The position numbers and the translations under genes were made by a program. DNA of 64,000 bases from Synechococcus sp. UW69. GTDB lineage: Bacteria; Cyanobacteriota; Cyanobacteriia; PCC-6307; Cyanobiaceae. The stretch spans positions 372,001 through 436,000 of the forward strand of contig NZ_UCNW01000008.1 of NCBI RefSeq assembly GCF_900474185.1, given 5' to 3'. The notes below the pieces were generated by a model, which was not told the DNA's origin, ran no database searches, and saw only the letters and a list, made by a program, of their open reading frames with translations. Positions 16,656 to 26,289 of this stretch are shown one piece after another. Position 1 is the stretch's first letter; the number at the start of each line of letters is the position of its first letter.

Positions 16656-17048
16656 ATGAGAAAGCTTCAGATGAATACTCAACGGTTGTCTTGTCTGATT
16701 GAACTTGCAACAGGAACAGCATTGCTGCTGACGCCTGGGCTGGCGATGACGCTGATCGTTGGATCATCCCTTCCCAACGGCGGGAATCAGATGGCCCAAC
16801 TGTTTGGAGCCGCAATCATCTGTCTCGGGTTGTCCTGTTGGTCCAACAACCAATCGTCAGGCCAAGGTCTGAGGCCAAGCATTGGACTGACGATGTACAA
16901 CATCATCAGCGGCCTCCTGCTGGCTATTTTCGCTTTCTCAGGCGATGCAAGGGCCTCTGTTGCACTCCCTGCAGCCCTGCTTCACATCGCACTTGGCGTC
17001 GTTCTACTCAGGAGAGAACTCAAGGGCCGGCATTCATACCAGCCCTAA
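16656..17048 (+). CDS. Four-span membrane protein, unknown
   Basis: The 130-residue product has four hydrophobic segments (about residues 10-32, 43-60, 75-92 and 99-116) joined by short polar loops and ends in a basic tail (LRRELKGRHSYQP). It could start at ATG 16656 or 16671. It begins just after the terminator of the upstream gene, so it needs its own promoter inside that region. Its stop overlaps the end of the convergent FGE gene by four bases. No family is certain; it resembles small DUF4345-like membrane proteins in size and layout, which is a weak guess. Confidence 0.6.
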   Translation: MRKLQMNTQRLSCLIELATGTALLLTPGLAMTLIVGSSLPNGGNQMAQLFGAAIICLGLSCWSNNQSSGQGLRPSIGLTMYNIISGLLLAIFAFSGDARASVALPAALLHIALGVVLLRRELKGRHSYQP

Positions 17049-17902
17049 CGGTCGGCAGCGCAGCGAAAACCCATGTGACAGGTTGCTGTGTCCAGCGTTT
17101 GGCCCATCAAGGCAGAGGGCCGAAACCGATGGCAGTAATTGTCGGCGCAAAGAAATGAACCGCCCTTGATGACACGTCGTTCCTGCTCACCTTCAGGAAC
17201 CGCGTACGGCGTTGACGTCCACTCCCAGACGTTCCCGCAAACGTCAACAAGTCCGTAGCCGTTGGCAGGGAAGCTTCCAACGGGTGATGTCCAAAACCAA
17301 CCATCGGTCTCTTGGTTGTTCCAAGGGAAAGGGCCCTGCCAGACATTGGCCAGCCAACGACCATCAGGAGTCTTGTCGGCACCCCAGGCGTAGTCCTGAT
17401 CCACCAAACCACCACGCGCCGCAACCTCCCACTCGTCTGCCATAGGCAACCGTTTGCCGGCCCAATCGGCATAAGCAAGGGCGTCCTCGAAGGCGACGTG
17501 GACAACGGGATGCTGCATCAATCCGTCGAGGTTGGTGTCAGGCCCCTGGGGATGGCGCCAGTCAGCACCAGCAATGAGCGCCCACCAGGAAAGAGGTTCA
17601 CTGCGATCCACCGTTGGGGGCGGCGGCAGGAAAACAACAGACTCGGGGATCTGCTCTTCAGGCGGAAGATCCGGATACAGCGTTGGATCAGGAGGACGCT
17701 CCGAAACCGTTTTGTAGCCGGTGACGTCCACGAATTGCAGAAACTCTGCGTTGGTGACCGGTGCATGATCGATCTGAAATGAATCAATCGACACCTGTCG
17801 GATGGGAGCCTCCTCGGGGTAAAAGCGATCGGAGCCAACTTGATAGTCACCGGCCGGGATGGCGATCATTCCATCCCGGCAATTCGACATCGAACTAGAC
17901 AC
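17045..17902 (-). CDS. Formylglycine-generating enzyme (sulfatase-modifying factor)
   Basis: The FGE family oxidises the active-site cysteine of type I sulfatases to C-alpha-formylglycine, using O2 and copper. The 285-residue protein shows the whole fold: MIAIPAGDYQVGSD at the N-terminus, PVTNAEFLQFVDVTGY, KRLPMADEWEVAARGG, then VCGNVWEWTS. The two catalytic cysteines, five residues apart as in human FGE, are Cys252 and Cys257 (GSFLCADNYCHRFRPSA). The start GTG 17902 has an AAGG about ten bases upstream; ATG 17890 is an alternative without one. It begins three bases after the sulfatase stop, so enzyme and substrate are co-expressed. There is no export signal: it acts on the unfolded sulfatase in the cytoplasm. 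Confidence 0.93.
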   Translation of the reverse strand: MSSSMSNCRDGMIAIPAGDYQVGSDRFYPEEAPIRQVSIDSFQIDHAPVTNAEFLQFVDVTGYKTVSERPPDPTLYPDLPPEEQIPESVVFLPPPPTVDRSEPLSWWALIAGADWRHPQGPDTNLDGLMQHPVVHVAFEDALAYADWAGKRLPMADEWEVAARGGLVDQDYAWGADKTPDGRWLANVWQGPFPWNNQETDGWFWTSPVGSFPANGYGLVDVCGNVWEWTSTPYAVPEGEQERRVIKGGSFLCADNYCHRFRPSALMGQTLDTATCHMGFRCAADR

Positions 17903-17904
17903 GA

Positions 17905-20301
17905 TCAGCCTTGCTTGGCATCAGTGTCTTTGGGGTAGATCTGAAGTGTCACCTTGTCGATCTGGCCGCCATAGGCGCTGTAACGACGGGGCCCGATGGT
18001 CTTGATGGTGACCGCTGAGCCACGGTCGAGACCAACATCAGCACCTTCATCAATGGAGAAACGCGATGCAATCGTCTTCTCCAGGCGGCCTTCAGCGACA
18101 ACCTGGCCGTTAAGTTTCAAGCGAAGATCAGCTCCCTTTCCAGCGCCACCGCCGTCGTAGTCGAGTTCGAAACGAATTTCGGATTTACCGGCGGGCAATG
18201 GCTTTTTGCTCGTCAGAGTGATCAGCTCTCCCATGTAGTTATAGGTATAGGAGGGCTTGTTGTTTTGAACATAAAGCGACCATCCACCAAATCGACCACC
18301 CTGGGAGAAGATCACGCCATCTTCTTCGCCACCTTTCACATCAACAAAGGCCGTAACACTGTTCGACACGTTCTTAACATTGAGAATCGAGTCTTCGACC
18401 ATGTTCCAGGCATAGGGATACAAATCCATGGAAGTCCGATCACCCAAAAGTGTCGGCCGGCCAGCAACAGAAGGGACTAGGCGCTCAAGGAGACGATCAT
18501 CAAGGGGCAGCACCTGATTTTCAATCGCCTCTTCCATGAACTTCTTCTTCATGGCTTCAAGGCGTTCCGGCTCCTGATCAGCAAGATTATTCGAGAGACT
18601 GAAATCCTTGGTGGTGTCGTACAACTCCCAACCATCATCTGCCGCAACCGTATTCATTCTTTCAGGCGCCATCCAGGGATACATGATTGTTGCCCGCGCC
18701 ATCCAGCCGTTGTGATAAATGCCTCGGTTGCCGATGATCTCGAAATACTGCGTGTTGTGCTTTTCTTTGGCATCCGGGTTGTCGAACGTATAGATCAGGC
18801 TGGTTCCCTGCATGGGAATCTGTGGGATGCCATTGATTGTCTTGGGCATTGGCAAATTGGCGGCCTCAAGGATCGTTGGTGCCACGTCATTCACATGAGA
18901 GAACTGCGTCCGAATACCACCAGCTTTATTGATGCGCTCGGGCCAATGAATGACCGTTCCGTTGCGGGTGCCACCGAAATCGCCAGCAACCTGCTTGGAG
19001 AGAGCAAAGGGTGAATTGAAAGCGATTGCCCAAGCCATGTGATACATGGGATAGGTGGTTGGACCACCCCATTCATCGAGCTTGGCCTCCTGTTCGTCTG
19101 GCGTTTCTCCAACACCGTTGAGGTAATGGTTCCAGTTCCAATGACCAGTCCGATCCCCCTCAACACTGGCACCGTTATCACCAGTGATGTAAATCACCAA
19201 AGTGTTATCGAGCTCGCCGAGCTCGTCGATCGCCTGGATCAGACGGCCAGCTTCATAATCAGAGTATTCCGTGAAAGCAGCAAAAACCTCGGCTTGACGC
19301 GCATAGATTTTTTGCTGTTGCGGCGTGAGGCTGTCCCATTTGGGAATACTGTCTGGCGCCTTGGCCATCTGAGTGCCTTCGGGAACGATCCCTGCCTTGA
19401 TCTGATTCTGAAGATTGCGCTCTCGAAGCACATCCCAGCCTTCGTCGAACTTGCCTTTGTACTTGGCAATCCATTCCTTGCTCACATGGTGAGGGGAGTG
19501 AGAACCGGCGGATGAGTAATAGATGAAAAATGGTTTATCTGGCTTGATCGCTTTCTGCTGCCGCATCCAACCGATCGCCTGATCGGTCATGTCTTCAGTG
19601 AAGTGGTAACCCTCTTTCTGAGGTGCATCGACAACGGTAACGCCATCATGAATCGTGGGTTCCCACATGTTGTCTTCGGCTCCGACAAAGCCGTAGAACT
19701 TCTCAAAGCCCTGCCGCGTTGGCCAACGGGTTTGAGGACCGGCTGCTGTTGTCTCACGGCCTGGCGTTTCATGCCACTTACCGAAGGCAGCTGTGTTGTA
19801 ACCATTCAGTCGCAGGATTTCTGCAACAGGCACCGCATAATCCGGCACCACAGTGGAGTTACCTGCATATCCAGTTGCAACTTCTGGAATCGATCCTGTA
19901 TTAACTTTGTGATGATTACGGCCGGATTTCAACGCCGCGCGGGTTGGAGCACAAAGGGCTGTGGTGTGAAATTTGTTGTAGCGAAGTCCATTGTTGGCGA
20001 GCTTTTCCGCCGTCGGCATGTTCACCGCACCACCAAAGGCTGAGGGTGCGGCATAGCCCACATCATCAAGAAGGATGATCACCACATTGGGGGCATCAGC
20101 TGGTGCTGTGACCTCCCACTGGGGAGGCAAAGGCACCTCTGAAGGAAGAACCTTGGTGACCTTTTCAGGCCTTGGCTCAGCGATCGGCAGCTTCGTGCGA
20201 TCAAACTGAGCGCTGTTGGCCTTGTTTTGAATCCCGAGTTGAGTTGAGCAGGCAGCAAGAGCAAGAATGCCACCTCCCAAAGCAATCTGACGGAGTTTCA
20301 T
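17905..20301 (-). CDS. Arylsulfatase, lipoprotein
   Basis: This is a type I sulfatase that hydrolyses sulfate esters. The formylglycine site is Cys117 in LCAPTRAALKSGR (CxPxR type). Metal-binding acidic residues appear in VVIILLDDVGYAAPSAFGG (Asp79/80) and YITGDNGAS, with GKWHETPG in between. The ATG at 20301 gives an N-terminus MKLRQIALGGGILALAACS with a lipobox, so the protein should be anchored at Cys18 in the inner or outer membrane facing the periplasm or medium. Residues beyond about 600 form an extra beta-sandwich region with no catalytic motif. At 798 aa it is longer than a minimal sulfatase (about 500). FGE follows immediately. Confidence 0.93.
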   Translation of the reverse strand: MKLRQIALGGGILALAACSTQLGIQNKANSAQFDRTKLPIAEPRPEKVTKVLPSEVPLPPQWEVTAPADAPNVVIILLDDVGYAAPSAFGGAVNMPTAEKLANNGLRYNKFHTTALCAPTRAALKSGRNHHKVNTGSIPEVATGYAGNSTVVPDYAVPVAEILRLNGYNTAAFGKWHETPGRETTAAGPQTRWPTRQGFEKFYGFVGAEDNMWEPTIHDGVTVVDAPQKEGYHFTEDMTDQAIGWMRQQKAIKPDKPFFIYYSSAGSHSPHHVSKEWIAKYKGKFDEGWDVLRERNLQNQIKAGIVPEGTQMAKAPDSIPKWDSLTPQQQKIYARQAEVFAAFTEYSDYEAGRLIQAIDELGELDNTLVIYITGDNGASVEGDRTGHWNWNHYLNGVGETPDEQEAKLDEWGGPTTYPMYHMAWAIAFNSPFALSKQVAGDFGGTRNGTVIHWPERINKAGGIRTQFSHVNDVAPTILEAANLPMPKTINGIPQIPMQGTSLIYTFDNPDAKEKHNTQYFEIIGNRGIYHNGWMARATIMYPWMAPERMNTVAADDGWELYDTTKDFSLSNNLADQEPERLEAMKKKFMEEAIENQVLPLDDRLLERLVPSVAGRPTLLGDRTSMDLYPYAWNMVEDSILNVKNVSNSVTAFVDVKGGEEDGVIFSQGGRFGGWSLYVQNNKPSYTYNYMGELITLTSKKPLPAGKSEIRFELDYDGGGAGKGADLRLKLNGQVVAEGRLEKTIASRFSIDEGADVGLDRGSAVTIKTIGPRRYSAYGGQIDKVTLQIYPKDTDAKQG

Positions 20302-20425
20302 AAACCGAGAAACCAAGTAGTTCGTTATTTCACGCTAGCCATGCCAAAACGTACGAACTAAAAATTGATGGTTGAAATACACGGAAAATTCCGAATAAGT
20401 CCTTTTCGTACCAACAAGGCTGTTG

Positions 20426-21727
20426 TCATCCCTGAAGACTCTTGGCAATGCCCACCGCTGCTGAGGAACCGCTGGCGATAGCTCCCTCAATAAAGCCACG
20501 CCAGGCTTGGGCATGGTCGCCAGAGGCAAACACAAGATGGCCCTCCTGTTGAGGCAGGGCATTGGCAAACCTTGCGATCGTGCCGGGCCGATACGTGCAC
20601 CAGGATCCCTGGGACAAAGCATCGTCCCCCCAGTCGTGACCAAAGGTCGACAGCAGCTTGACGCCTGGAAGGAATTCTTCGAGAACAACTTGCCATTTAT
20701 CAACGGACTTATCCAAAGCACCGGGTTCGAGGCTGAATCCAGCAAGAACGGAGTGTTGTTCGCCGCGCTTGTAGGTGAAGCTGCCGATTAGGGGGGAATC
20801 CGTTGAACGCGACAGGGTCATCACCGCACCGGGATCCCCCTCCACCTCAAAAAACACCTTGTAGCCACCACCAACATGCTTGAGGGTTGAGGCCTCTTGC
20901 TTCGCAGCAGACAACGGTGGTTCGAAGCTGACACTGTTCAGCAGATTCAACGGCACAGTGACGACCGCACGCTTGGCATGGACAACATCACCGTCGGTTG
21001 TGGTGACCACAACCCCAGCCTCCGATTGCTGAACTGAAGCAACAGACGTGTTCAGCGCCACATCGAACCCACCATCCTCAGTGATGGCATTAACCAATTC
21101 CCCCGTTCCATTGGTGAACTTGTAACGGGCGGCAGTGTCGTTAAACAATTCATAGTTCCAACCCGTCAGCGACCAACAGCGCATCATCTCCACATAGGAG
21201 GCGTTCTCGGGTTGGTTCATCGACAGGATCTCGAGGAATCCACCGATCGATGTACGTTGCAGAGGGGTGAGCTCCAAGGCCGCAAAACGATCAGCAACGC
21301 TCTGTGAATCATGGACACAGATCGCATCCCAACAGTGATGCTGATCGTAGGGACGCTCCCAAACCTGCTTGGCCTCCGCAAAGAACAGCTCAAAGCCCTG
21401 GAGGAATTCAGCGAGCTGATCCTCCTGAAGGTCGTGCACCTGCCCGTTCACCTTGATGGCAACCCGCTCGGCGACACAGCCAGGGGTTTCCTGAACCTCC
21501 AAGCCATAGCGCTCCTTTTCTGCCCAAACAAAGGGTTGGGTCCAGTGAATCCAGGTTCCGCCCAGCTCAACATGGAACCCATTCACCTCCTTGTGCCAAG
21601 TACGTCCACCAAGGCGATCACGGGCCTCGAGCAGCAACACATTGAAGCCGCGATGTTTGAGATCACGGGCCGCCGTAATCCCTGCGAAACCACCGCCAAT
21701 CACAACGACATCAACTGAGCGAGGCAT
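20426..21727 (-). CDS. FAD-dependent amine oxidase
   Basis: This is a flavin monoamine-oxidase family protein. The dinucleotide-binding fold opens at the N-terminus (VVVIGGGFAGITAARDL, LLLEARDRLGGRT). The substrate lid region contains ELGGTWIHWTQPFVW, and the C-terminal FAD motif is HLVFASGDHAQAWRGFIEGA. ATG 21727 is chosen; the 12 residues upstream are hydrophobic but have poor context. No clean signal peptide is present, unlike its neighbours, so it probably works in the cytoplasm. Candidate reactions are oxidative deamination of an amine or polyamine. It sits between the sulfatase and three DUF1254 genes on the same strand (gaps 125 and 84 bases). Confidence 0.88.
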   Translation of the reverse strand: MPRSVDVVVIGGGFAGITAARDLKHRGFNVLLLEARDRLGGRTWHKEVNGFHVELGGTWIHWTQPFVWAEKERYGLEVQETPGCVAERVAIKVNGQVHDLQEDQLAEFLQGFELFFAEAKQVWERPYDQHHCWDAICVHDSQSVADRFAALELTPLQRTSIGGFLEILSMNQPENASYVEMMRCWSLTGWNYELFNDTAARYKFTNGTGELVNAITEDGGFDVALNTSVASVQQSEAGVVVTTTDGDVVHAKRAVVTVPLNLLNSVSFEPPLSAAKQEASTLKHVGGGYKVFFEVEGDPGAVMTLSRSTDSPLIGSFTYKRGEQHSVLAGFSLEPGALDKSVDKWQVVLEEFLPGVKLLSTFGHDWGDDALSQGSWCTYRPGTIARFANALPQQEGHLVFASGDHAQAWRGFIEGAIASGSSAAVGIAKSLQG

Positions 21728-21811
21728 CAACAGAAAGGCAAAGGGGAACAGGACAACAAACAAGATTCATCGGTGGATGCAGCACCCACCAATGAGTTCC
21801 AAGGGAATCGA

Positions 21812-23365
21812 TCAGAGCTGTTCGATCGCGCCGAGTTTCCAGCTGCGATCAAACCACTCCTGACCAGGGCCATAGAGGCGGAAGATGCCGAACCAACCCT
21901 TGCCGGGAACCGTCTTCACCCAGTTGGCTTCTTGCCCTGCAGGGGCTTCAGGGCCGAAGTAGAGATCAATGCTTCCGTCAGCATTTTTCGCCATCTCGGG
22001 ATTGCGCTTGTTGTTTTTGCTGGGATAAGGCATCTCCTTGCTCTGCAACATCGAGCGGGTTTGCGGGTCGTAGACCACAAACGACCAGAAGCGCTGAGCC
22101 GGGGGATTGGCCGGGATATTGACTTTGTAGGTTTTGGAGCCATCCAAATAGGCACCGCTGCTGTCCCGAGAGCTGAAGGTGTACTGCGAACCCACGCCTG
22201 GAAGTTCCAGCACCATCGCCGGTGTATTCACCGTGGCGAGGTAGAAGAACAGCGTGCGACCGTCCATGTCACGCCCACCATTGCCGCCATCGACGAGATA
22301 TTCATGGTTGCCTCCAGGGAATCCGGTTTGCCAATAGCCAGCCTTGCCGGGGTAGATGTAGGCCTTGGGGTCTTGCGGGGCAAACAGAATCGAACGAGCC
22401 GTGGCATTACCAATGGCAACCGCATCAGTCAGCAGGGCTTTTTGTTCCCATGACGGATTGAATGGCTTGCCTTTTTGAATCCCGATCGCCGATGCCATCC
22501 CCAAAAGCTCAGGCGAGAACATCTCTGAGGGCTCGCGCTGGATCACCTCATCCAGTTCCTCGTAAAACTTGAAGTCGTTGGCATGGATGGTGTTCACATC
22601 TGACCCGGTGAGGTTGGTGAACGTGTTCGCAGGAGGGTTGCTCCTTTGAGCGAAGGGATACACCTTGAGGCCATTTTTGAATGCCGACTTCGCCGTATCA
22701 GGCTTGCCTTGGTCATCAAGGAAACCTCGAAGGATTAGCCAGTTGATCTTGCTGGGCGTTTTGGCAACGAAGTAGCCATTGGTGTTAGCGGGTGCTTGAT
22801 GACCAGGGCCAAGAATCAGATACTTGCCGCCTTTGCCTTTGTCTGGGCCAGGGCCGCCCATGTCGATCACAAAGCGGAAGAAAGCGTCATTGACCGTGCC
22901 AGGACCCGTCCCCGGTGGAACTTCGACCACCACAGGACCATCACTGAGGTCTAAAAATGCGGAGGCATACACCGTATCGGTGTTGCCAGTGAGCCAGAGA
23001 GACGTGGAGCTCATCAGCTCCTCAAACAAACCAATGTCGCGATTCGGCTTCAAGCCATAGCCATCACGATGCCCGACGTAGAGCATCTCCAGAGATGCAG
23101 CCGGCATGAAATTCAGGAAGGTCTGCACCCCACGCCCGAGATCAACCTGCCGGCGAGCTGCCTTTTTTGTGGCTTCATCGGGGAAGCCATCGAAGTAGCG
23201 AAATGTGCCGATGCGGGTACGAACAACATCTGGCGTTAAGACATCTTCAGGAATCGGCGTGTTGTAATTCTTGGGAGTGACATCCTTCGCTTGAACCGAA
23301 AGTGCAGAGCTTCCGATCAAAAGAGTGGAAGCCAAGAGAGCTGAAACAGAATTGAGGCCTTTCAT
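21812..23365 (-). CDS. Exported DUF1254/DUF1214 protein, copy 1
   Basis: The ATG at 23365 opens a signal peptide (MKGLNSVSALLASTLLIGSS, cleavage near VQA). The mature protein has an N-terminal DUF1254 domain (about residues 60-190, with NTDTVYASAFLDLSDGPVVVEVPPG in two parts) and a C-terminal DUF1214 domain (about 380-500, with NPPAQRFWSFVVYDPQTRSM and DLYFGPEAP, ending WFDRSW). It is very similar over its full length to the next gene upstream (23408-24958): both share PGPDKGKGGKYLILGP. The biochemical function of this family is not established. It lies 42 bases downstream of its paralog and is probably co-transcribed. Confidence 0.88.
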   Translation of the reverse strand: MKGLNSVSALLASTLLIGSSALSVQAKDVTPKNYNTPIPEDVLTPDVVRTRIGTFRYFDGFPDEATKKAARRQVDLGRGVQTFLNFMPAASLEMLYVGHRDGYGLKPNRDIGLFEELMSSTSLWLTGNTDTVYASAFLDLSDGPVVVEVPPGTGPGTVNDAFFRFVIDMGGPGPDKGKGGKYLILGPGHQAPANTNGYFVAKTPSKINWLILRGFLDDQGKPDTAKSAFKNGLKVYPFAQRSNPPANTFTNLTGSDVNTIHANDFKFYEELDEVIQREPSEMFSPELLGMASAIGIQKGKPFNPSWEQKALLTDAVAIGNATARSILFAPQDPKAYIYPGKAGYWQTGFPGGNHEYLVDGGNGGRDMDGRTLFFYLATVNTPAMVLELPGVGSQYTFSSRDSSGAYLDGSKTYKVNIPANPPAQRFWSFVVYDPQTRSMLQSKEMPYPSKNNKRNPEMAKNADGSIDLYFGPEAPAGQEANWVKTVPGKGWFGIFRLYGPGQEWFDRSWKLGAIEQL

Positions 23366-23407
23366 GACAAAACAATGAGTAAAAGTGGGAAGTAGTAAAC
23401 CGACCGT

Positions 23408-24958
23408 TCAATCGAGCACTTCGATGTTGTTCAGCTTCCAGGTTTGATCAAACCAGGGTTGCAACGGGCCATAGAGCCGAAAGGCCGTAAACCACCCTTT
23501 TCCAGGTACGGTTTCAATCCAATTAGTTTCCTTACCCACAGGAGCTTTGGGTCCGAAATACAAATCCACGGAACCATCAGCATTGGCGACCATATCTTTG
23601 TTGCGCTTGTTGTTCTTAGCGGGGAAGGGCTGACTGGTTTGCAGCTGAGATCGCGTCTGGGAGTCATACACAACGATGGACCAGAAATCCTTGGCAGGTG
23701 GATTCTCGTCAATGGTTAATTTGTATGATTTCCCACCATCAAGAACAGCACCATTTTCATCCGTTCCAGCAATGGCATATTGAGAGCCAACGCCAACCAT
23801 TTCCAGCACCATGGCCGGAGTGTTGACGGTGTAAGCCCAGAAGAAATTGTTGCGGGCATCAAGATTTCGGCCTCCCCGGCCACCATCTTTGAGCCACTCG
23901 TAACTTCCCCCTGCGAAAGCTGTGAACCACTGGGGATTGCCCTCATAGGTGTATGCATCTGCAGCGCGAGGAGTCACCATGTCGGAGCGCACATAGGCCA
24001 CACCCACCTGAACGGCTTCCTCCATCAAGGCCCGATCCGCTGCTGAAGGATTGAAGGGCTTTCCTTTTTCCATCCCGATACCAGCAGCCAAACCACGAAT
24101 TTCCGGATCGAGGAAATCGATGGGCTCACGCTGAATCACCCGGTTGAGTTCATTGAAGAATTCAAAGTTGTTGGCATGAACCGTATTGAATACCTTGTCT
24201 CCACCTTGGATGAAGGTCATCTTGGGCGGATTATTCTTCTGCGATAACGGATACATCCGTAAACCATTCTTATAGTTGGCAACTGCCTGGTCGGGCTTGC
24301 CCTCATCATCCAGGAAGGCCCTGAGAATCAACCAGTTGGAATAGGTGGGTGAGCGGAAAACAAAATAGCCATCAGTGTTTGCAGGCTCTTTATCATCTGG
24401 CCCCAGAATCAAGTATTTCCCACCCTTGCCTTTGTCGGGGCCAGGGCCACCTGTATCGGCGACGAAGCGGAAGTATGCATCATTGATCGTGCCAGGCCCA
24501 AGACCAGCTGGCACCTCAATCACCAACGGGCCTGTCTGCTGAAGATTGAAAAAAGCCGAACCATAAACAGTATCTGTGTTACCGGTTAAAAACAGGGGAT
24601 TGGAATTCAGCGGTGACATCAAATTCACCTTGGTGTGATCATCCACACCGATTTGTTCATGGCCATGGCGCAGCATTTCAATGCTTGCCGCAGGCATCAA
24701 CGTGAGGAAGGTCTCGTAGGCCCGAATAAATTTGAGATTATCGAAACTCGCCTTCACCGTTTCCGGATCAGGCATGCCATCGAAGAAGTTGAAGGTGCCA
24801 ACCGACGTGCGCACCTTGTCTGGTGTGGACAGCTCTGATGGGATCGGAGTGGTATATCCGGCTGGAATGGCATCAGCCCCTGCTTTCGCTCCGGTGGGCA
24901 CACCGAACAAAACACCCGACAGAGCAAGGAAAGACAGTCCCTTGGAGGCACCCTTCAT
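23408..24958 (-). CDS. Exported DUF1254/DUF1214 protein, copy 2
   Basis: I chose ATG 24958 because it gives a signal peptide (MKGASKGLSFLALSGVLFGV) parallel to that of copy 1; ATG 24976 is the alternative. The layout is the same: DUF1254 domain with GNTDTVYGSAFFNLQQTGPL, then DUF1214 with KDFWSIVVYDSQTRSQL and DLYFGPKAPVGKETNW, ending PWFDQTWKLNNIEVLD. The close resemblance to copy 1 shows a tandem duplication followed by divergence. Length is 516 aa against 517 for copy 1. The product should be periplasmic or secreted; the function is unknown. Confidence 0.88.
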   Translation of the reverse strand: MKGASKGLSFLALSGVLFGVPTGAKAGADAIPAGYTTPIPSELSTPDKVRTSVGTFNFFDGMPDPETVKASFDNLKFIRAYETFLTLMPAASIEMLRHGHEQIGVDDHTKVNLMSPLNSNPLFLTGNTDTVYGSAFFNLQQTGPLVIEVPAGLGPGTINDAYFRFVADTGGPGPDKGKGGKYLILGPDDKEPANTDGYFVFRSPTYSNWLILRAFLDDEGKPDQAVANYKNGLRMYPLSQKNNPPKMTFIQGGDKVFNTVHANNFEFFNELNRVIQREPIDFLDPEIRGLAAGIGMEKGKPFNPSAADRALMEEAVQVGVAYVRSDMVTPRAADAYTYEGNPQWFTAFAGGSYEWLKDGGRGGRNLDARNNFFWAYTVNTPAMVLEMVGVGSQYAIAGTDENGAVLDGGKSYKLTIDENPPAKDFWSIVVYDSQTRSQLQTSQPFPAKNNKRNKDMVANADGSVDLYFGPKAPVGKETNWIETVPGKGWFTAFRLYGPLQPWFDQTWKLNNIEVLD

Positions 24959-25161
24959 CCATGTTGCGCTCAGCATGCGATGCAATCGACTTCTTTTTCA
25001 AGCTAGGCAGAGAAAGAAGCTCGGTCAGCGGTCGATGGTCCGAAAAAACCTTGATTAAACAGCAAAATGAGAAGAGGCCTGCATGGGCCTGAAGACCCTC
25101 CGCAAACCAAGTCAAGTCAACAAAAGACTTCAAAACATCAGCAATGATCAAACGCGCCGAT

Positions 25162-26265
25162 TCATTTGAACTCCAGCTCAGGCCGGATCCATGAACCATC
25201 GAAATAGGCGGGCTTCGGGTTGTAGATCCGCAAGGTGGCGTTCCACCCCGGGTAGATCTCCAGATGGTTGTCTTGGTTGCTGTCTCCACCCAAGTTGATC
25301 ACCACATCACCAGCCGCGTTGGGCTTGGCAAAGGCACTGTTGAGGTTGAAGGAGCTGCCACTGGGAAAGCCATCCTTGTCGTAAACCGTCAACGACCAAA
25401 AGGCATTGTCCCCGTTGGGAACATCCTGCATCGTCAGCGTCTGAGGCTCAGTGGATGTGGGTGTGTAGAACAGATAGACAGCACCCTCCTTGGGCAAGCC
25501 ACCGATGCCAACAGCAACTCCCATGTTGTTTTGCTCTGGGGTGATTTCGCCGGGGCGACCGAAAAGCGATTCAGACTTCACGCCTTTCTCATTGCGCTCC
25601 TGGTTGTAAGCAGCACGGAGAACCAGCATCTGCTCAAGATCCCATTGATTGGGTTGAACAAATTCGCCTGTGTCGGCCTGGTTGACCGTCAACTTGGCTT
25701 GCAAAGCCTGGGCCTGGGCCACATCCTCTGGATCCTGGATGTTCACACCCGTGCGGAATGCCACCAGTGCAAAGCGGCTTCCCACCTCATCCTGCTTCAG
25801 GGTGTATTCACCAGGCTCTTTTTCCACATACACATACCCCTGGCCATTCACCACCATGGCGCTCTGGTAGCGGCCGTTGGTTTGCGGAAGCATGAAGGTG
25901 GCCGGGGTGGTGAGATCAACAATCAACCAGGAATACAAGGTATCGAAATTGATCCGAATCACTGTGCGATCGGTGGGGTCTGCTGTCTTCCCGTCGTTCC
26001 AGATCGTTCCCAACCCCCCAGTACAGGTTTCAGCTGCAACTTTGGCAATGTATTTGGCAAACACCGTCTGAGTTTCGGCATCGGCATAGTTGGCCTTGGT
26101 AACGGGCACCACCTCATTGCTTGCTAAGACCACGGCGGGCTGTGGGCAAGTGGATTCAGCCACGGCTGAACCTGGTGCTGAAGCCAGGCCAGCGACGGAA
26201 ACCAGAAGACCGGCAAAGATGGACGAGGTGGTCTTTAAAGAAGAGGACAGCAAGACAGTGATCAC
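25162..26265 (-). CDS. Exported DUF1254/DUF1214 protein, short copy
   Basis: This is a shorter (367 aa) and more distant member of the same family. A signal peptide (about residues 9-36, ending SAVAES) is followed by INFDTLYSWLIVDLTTPATF (DUF1254 core) and, near the C-terminus, GDNAFWSLTVYDKDGFPSGS and LRIYNPKPAYFDGSW (DUF1214). It lacks much of the middle section of copies 1 and 2. The start codon is GTG 26265. A 177-base gap separates it from copy 2, and a long hairpin lies just upstream between it and the barrel protein gene. Confidence 0.85.
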   Translation of the reverse strand: MITVLLSSSLKTTSSIFAGLLVSVAGLASAPGSAVAESTCPQPAVVLASNEVVPVTKANYADAETQTVFAKYIAKVAAETCTGGLGTIWNDGKTADPTDRTVIRINFDTLYSWLIVDLTTPATFMLPQTNGRYQSAMVVNGQGYVYVEKEPGEYTLKQDEVGSRFALVAFRTGVNIQDPEDVAQAQALQAKLTVNQADTGEFVQPNQWDLEQMLVLRAAYNQERNEKGVKSESLFGRPGEITPEQNNMGVAVGIGGLPKEGAVYLFYTPTSTEPQTLTMQDVPNGDNAFWSLTVYDKDGFPSGSSFNLNSAFAKPNAAGDVVINLGGDSNQDNHLEIYPGWNATLRIYNPKPAYFDGSWIRPELEFK

Positions 26266-26289
26266 TATTTAGGTATCGATAATTAGATA

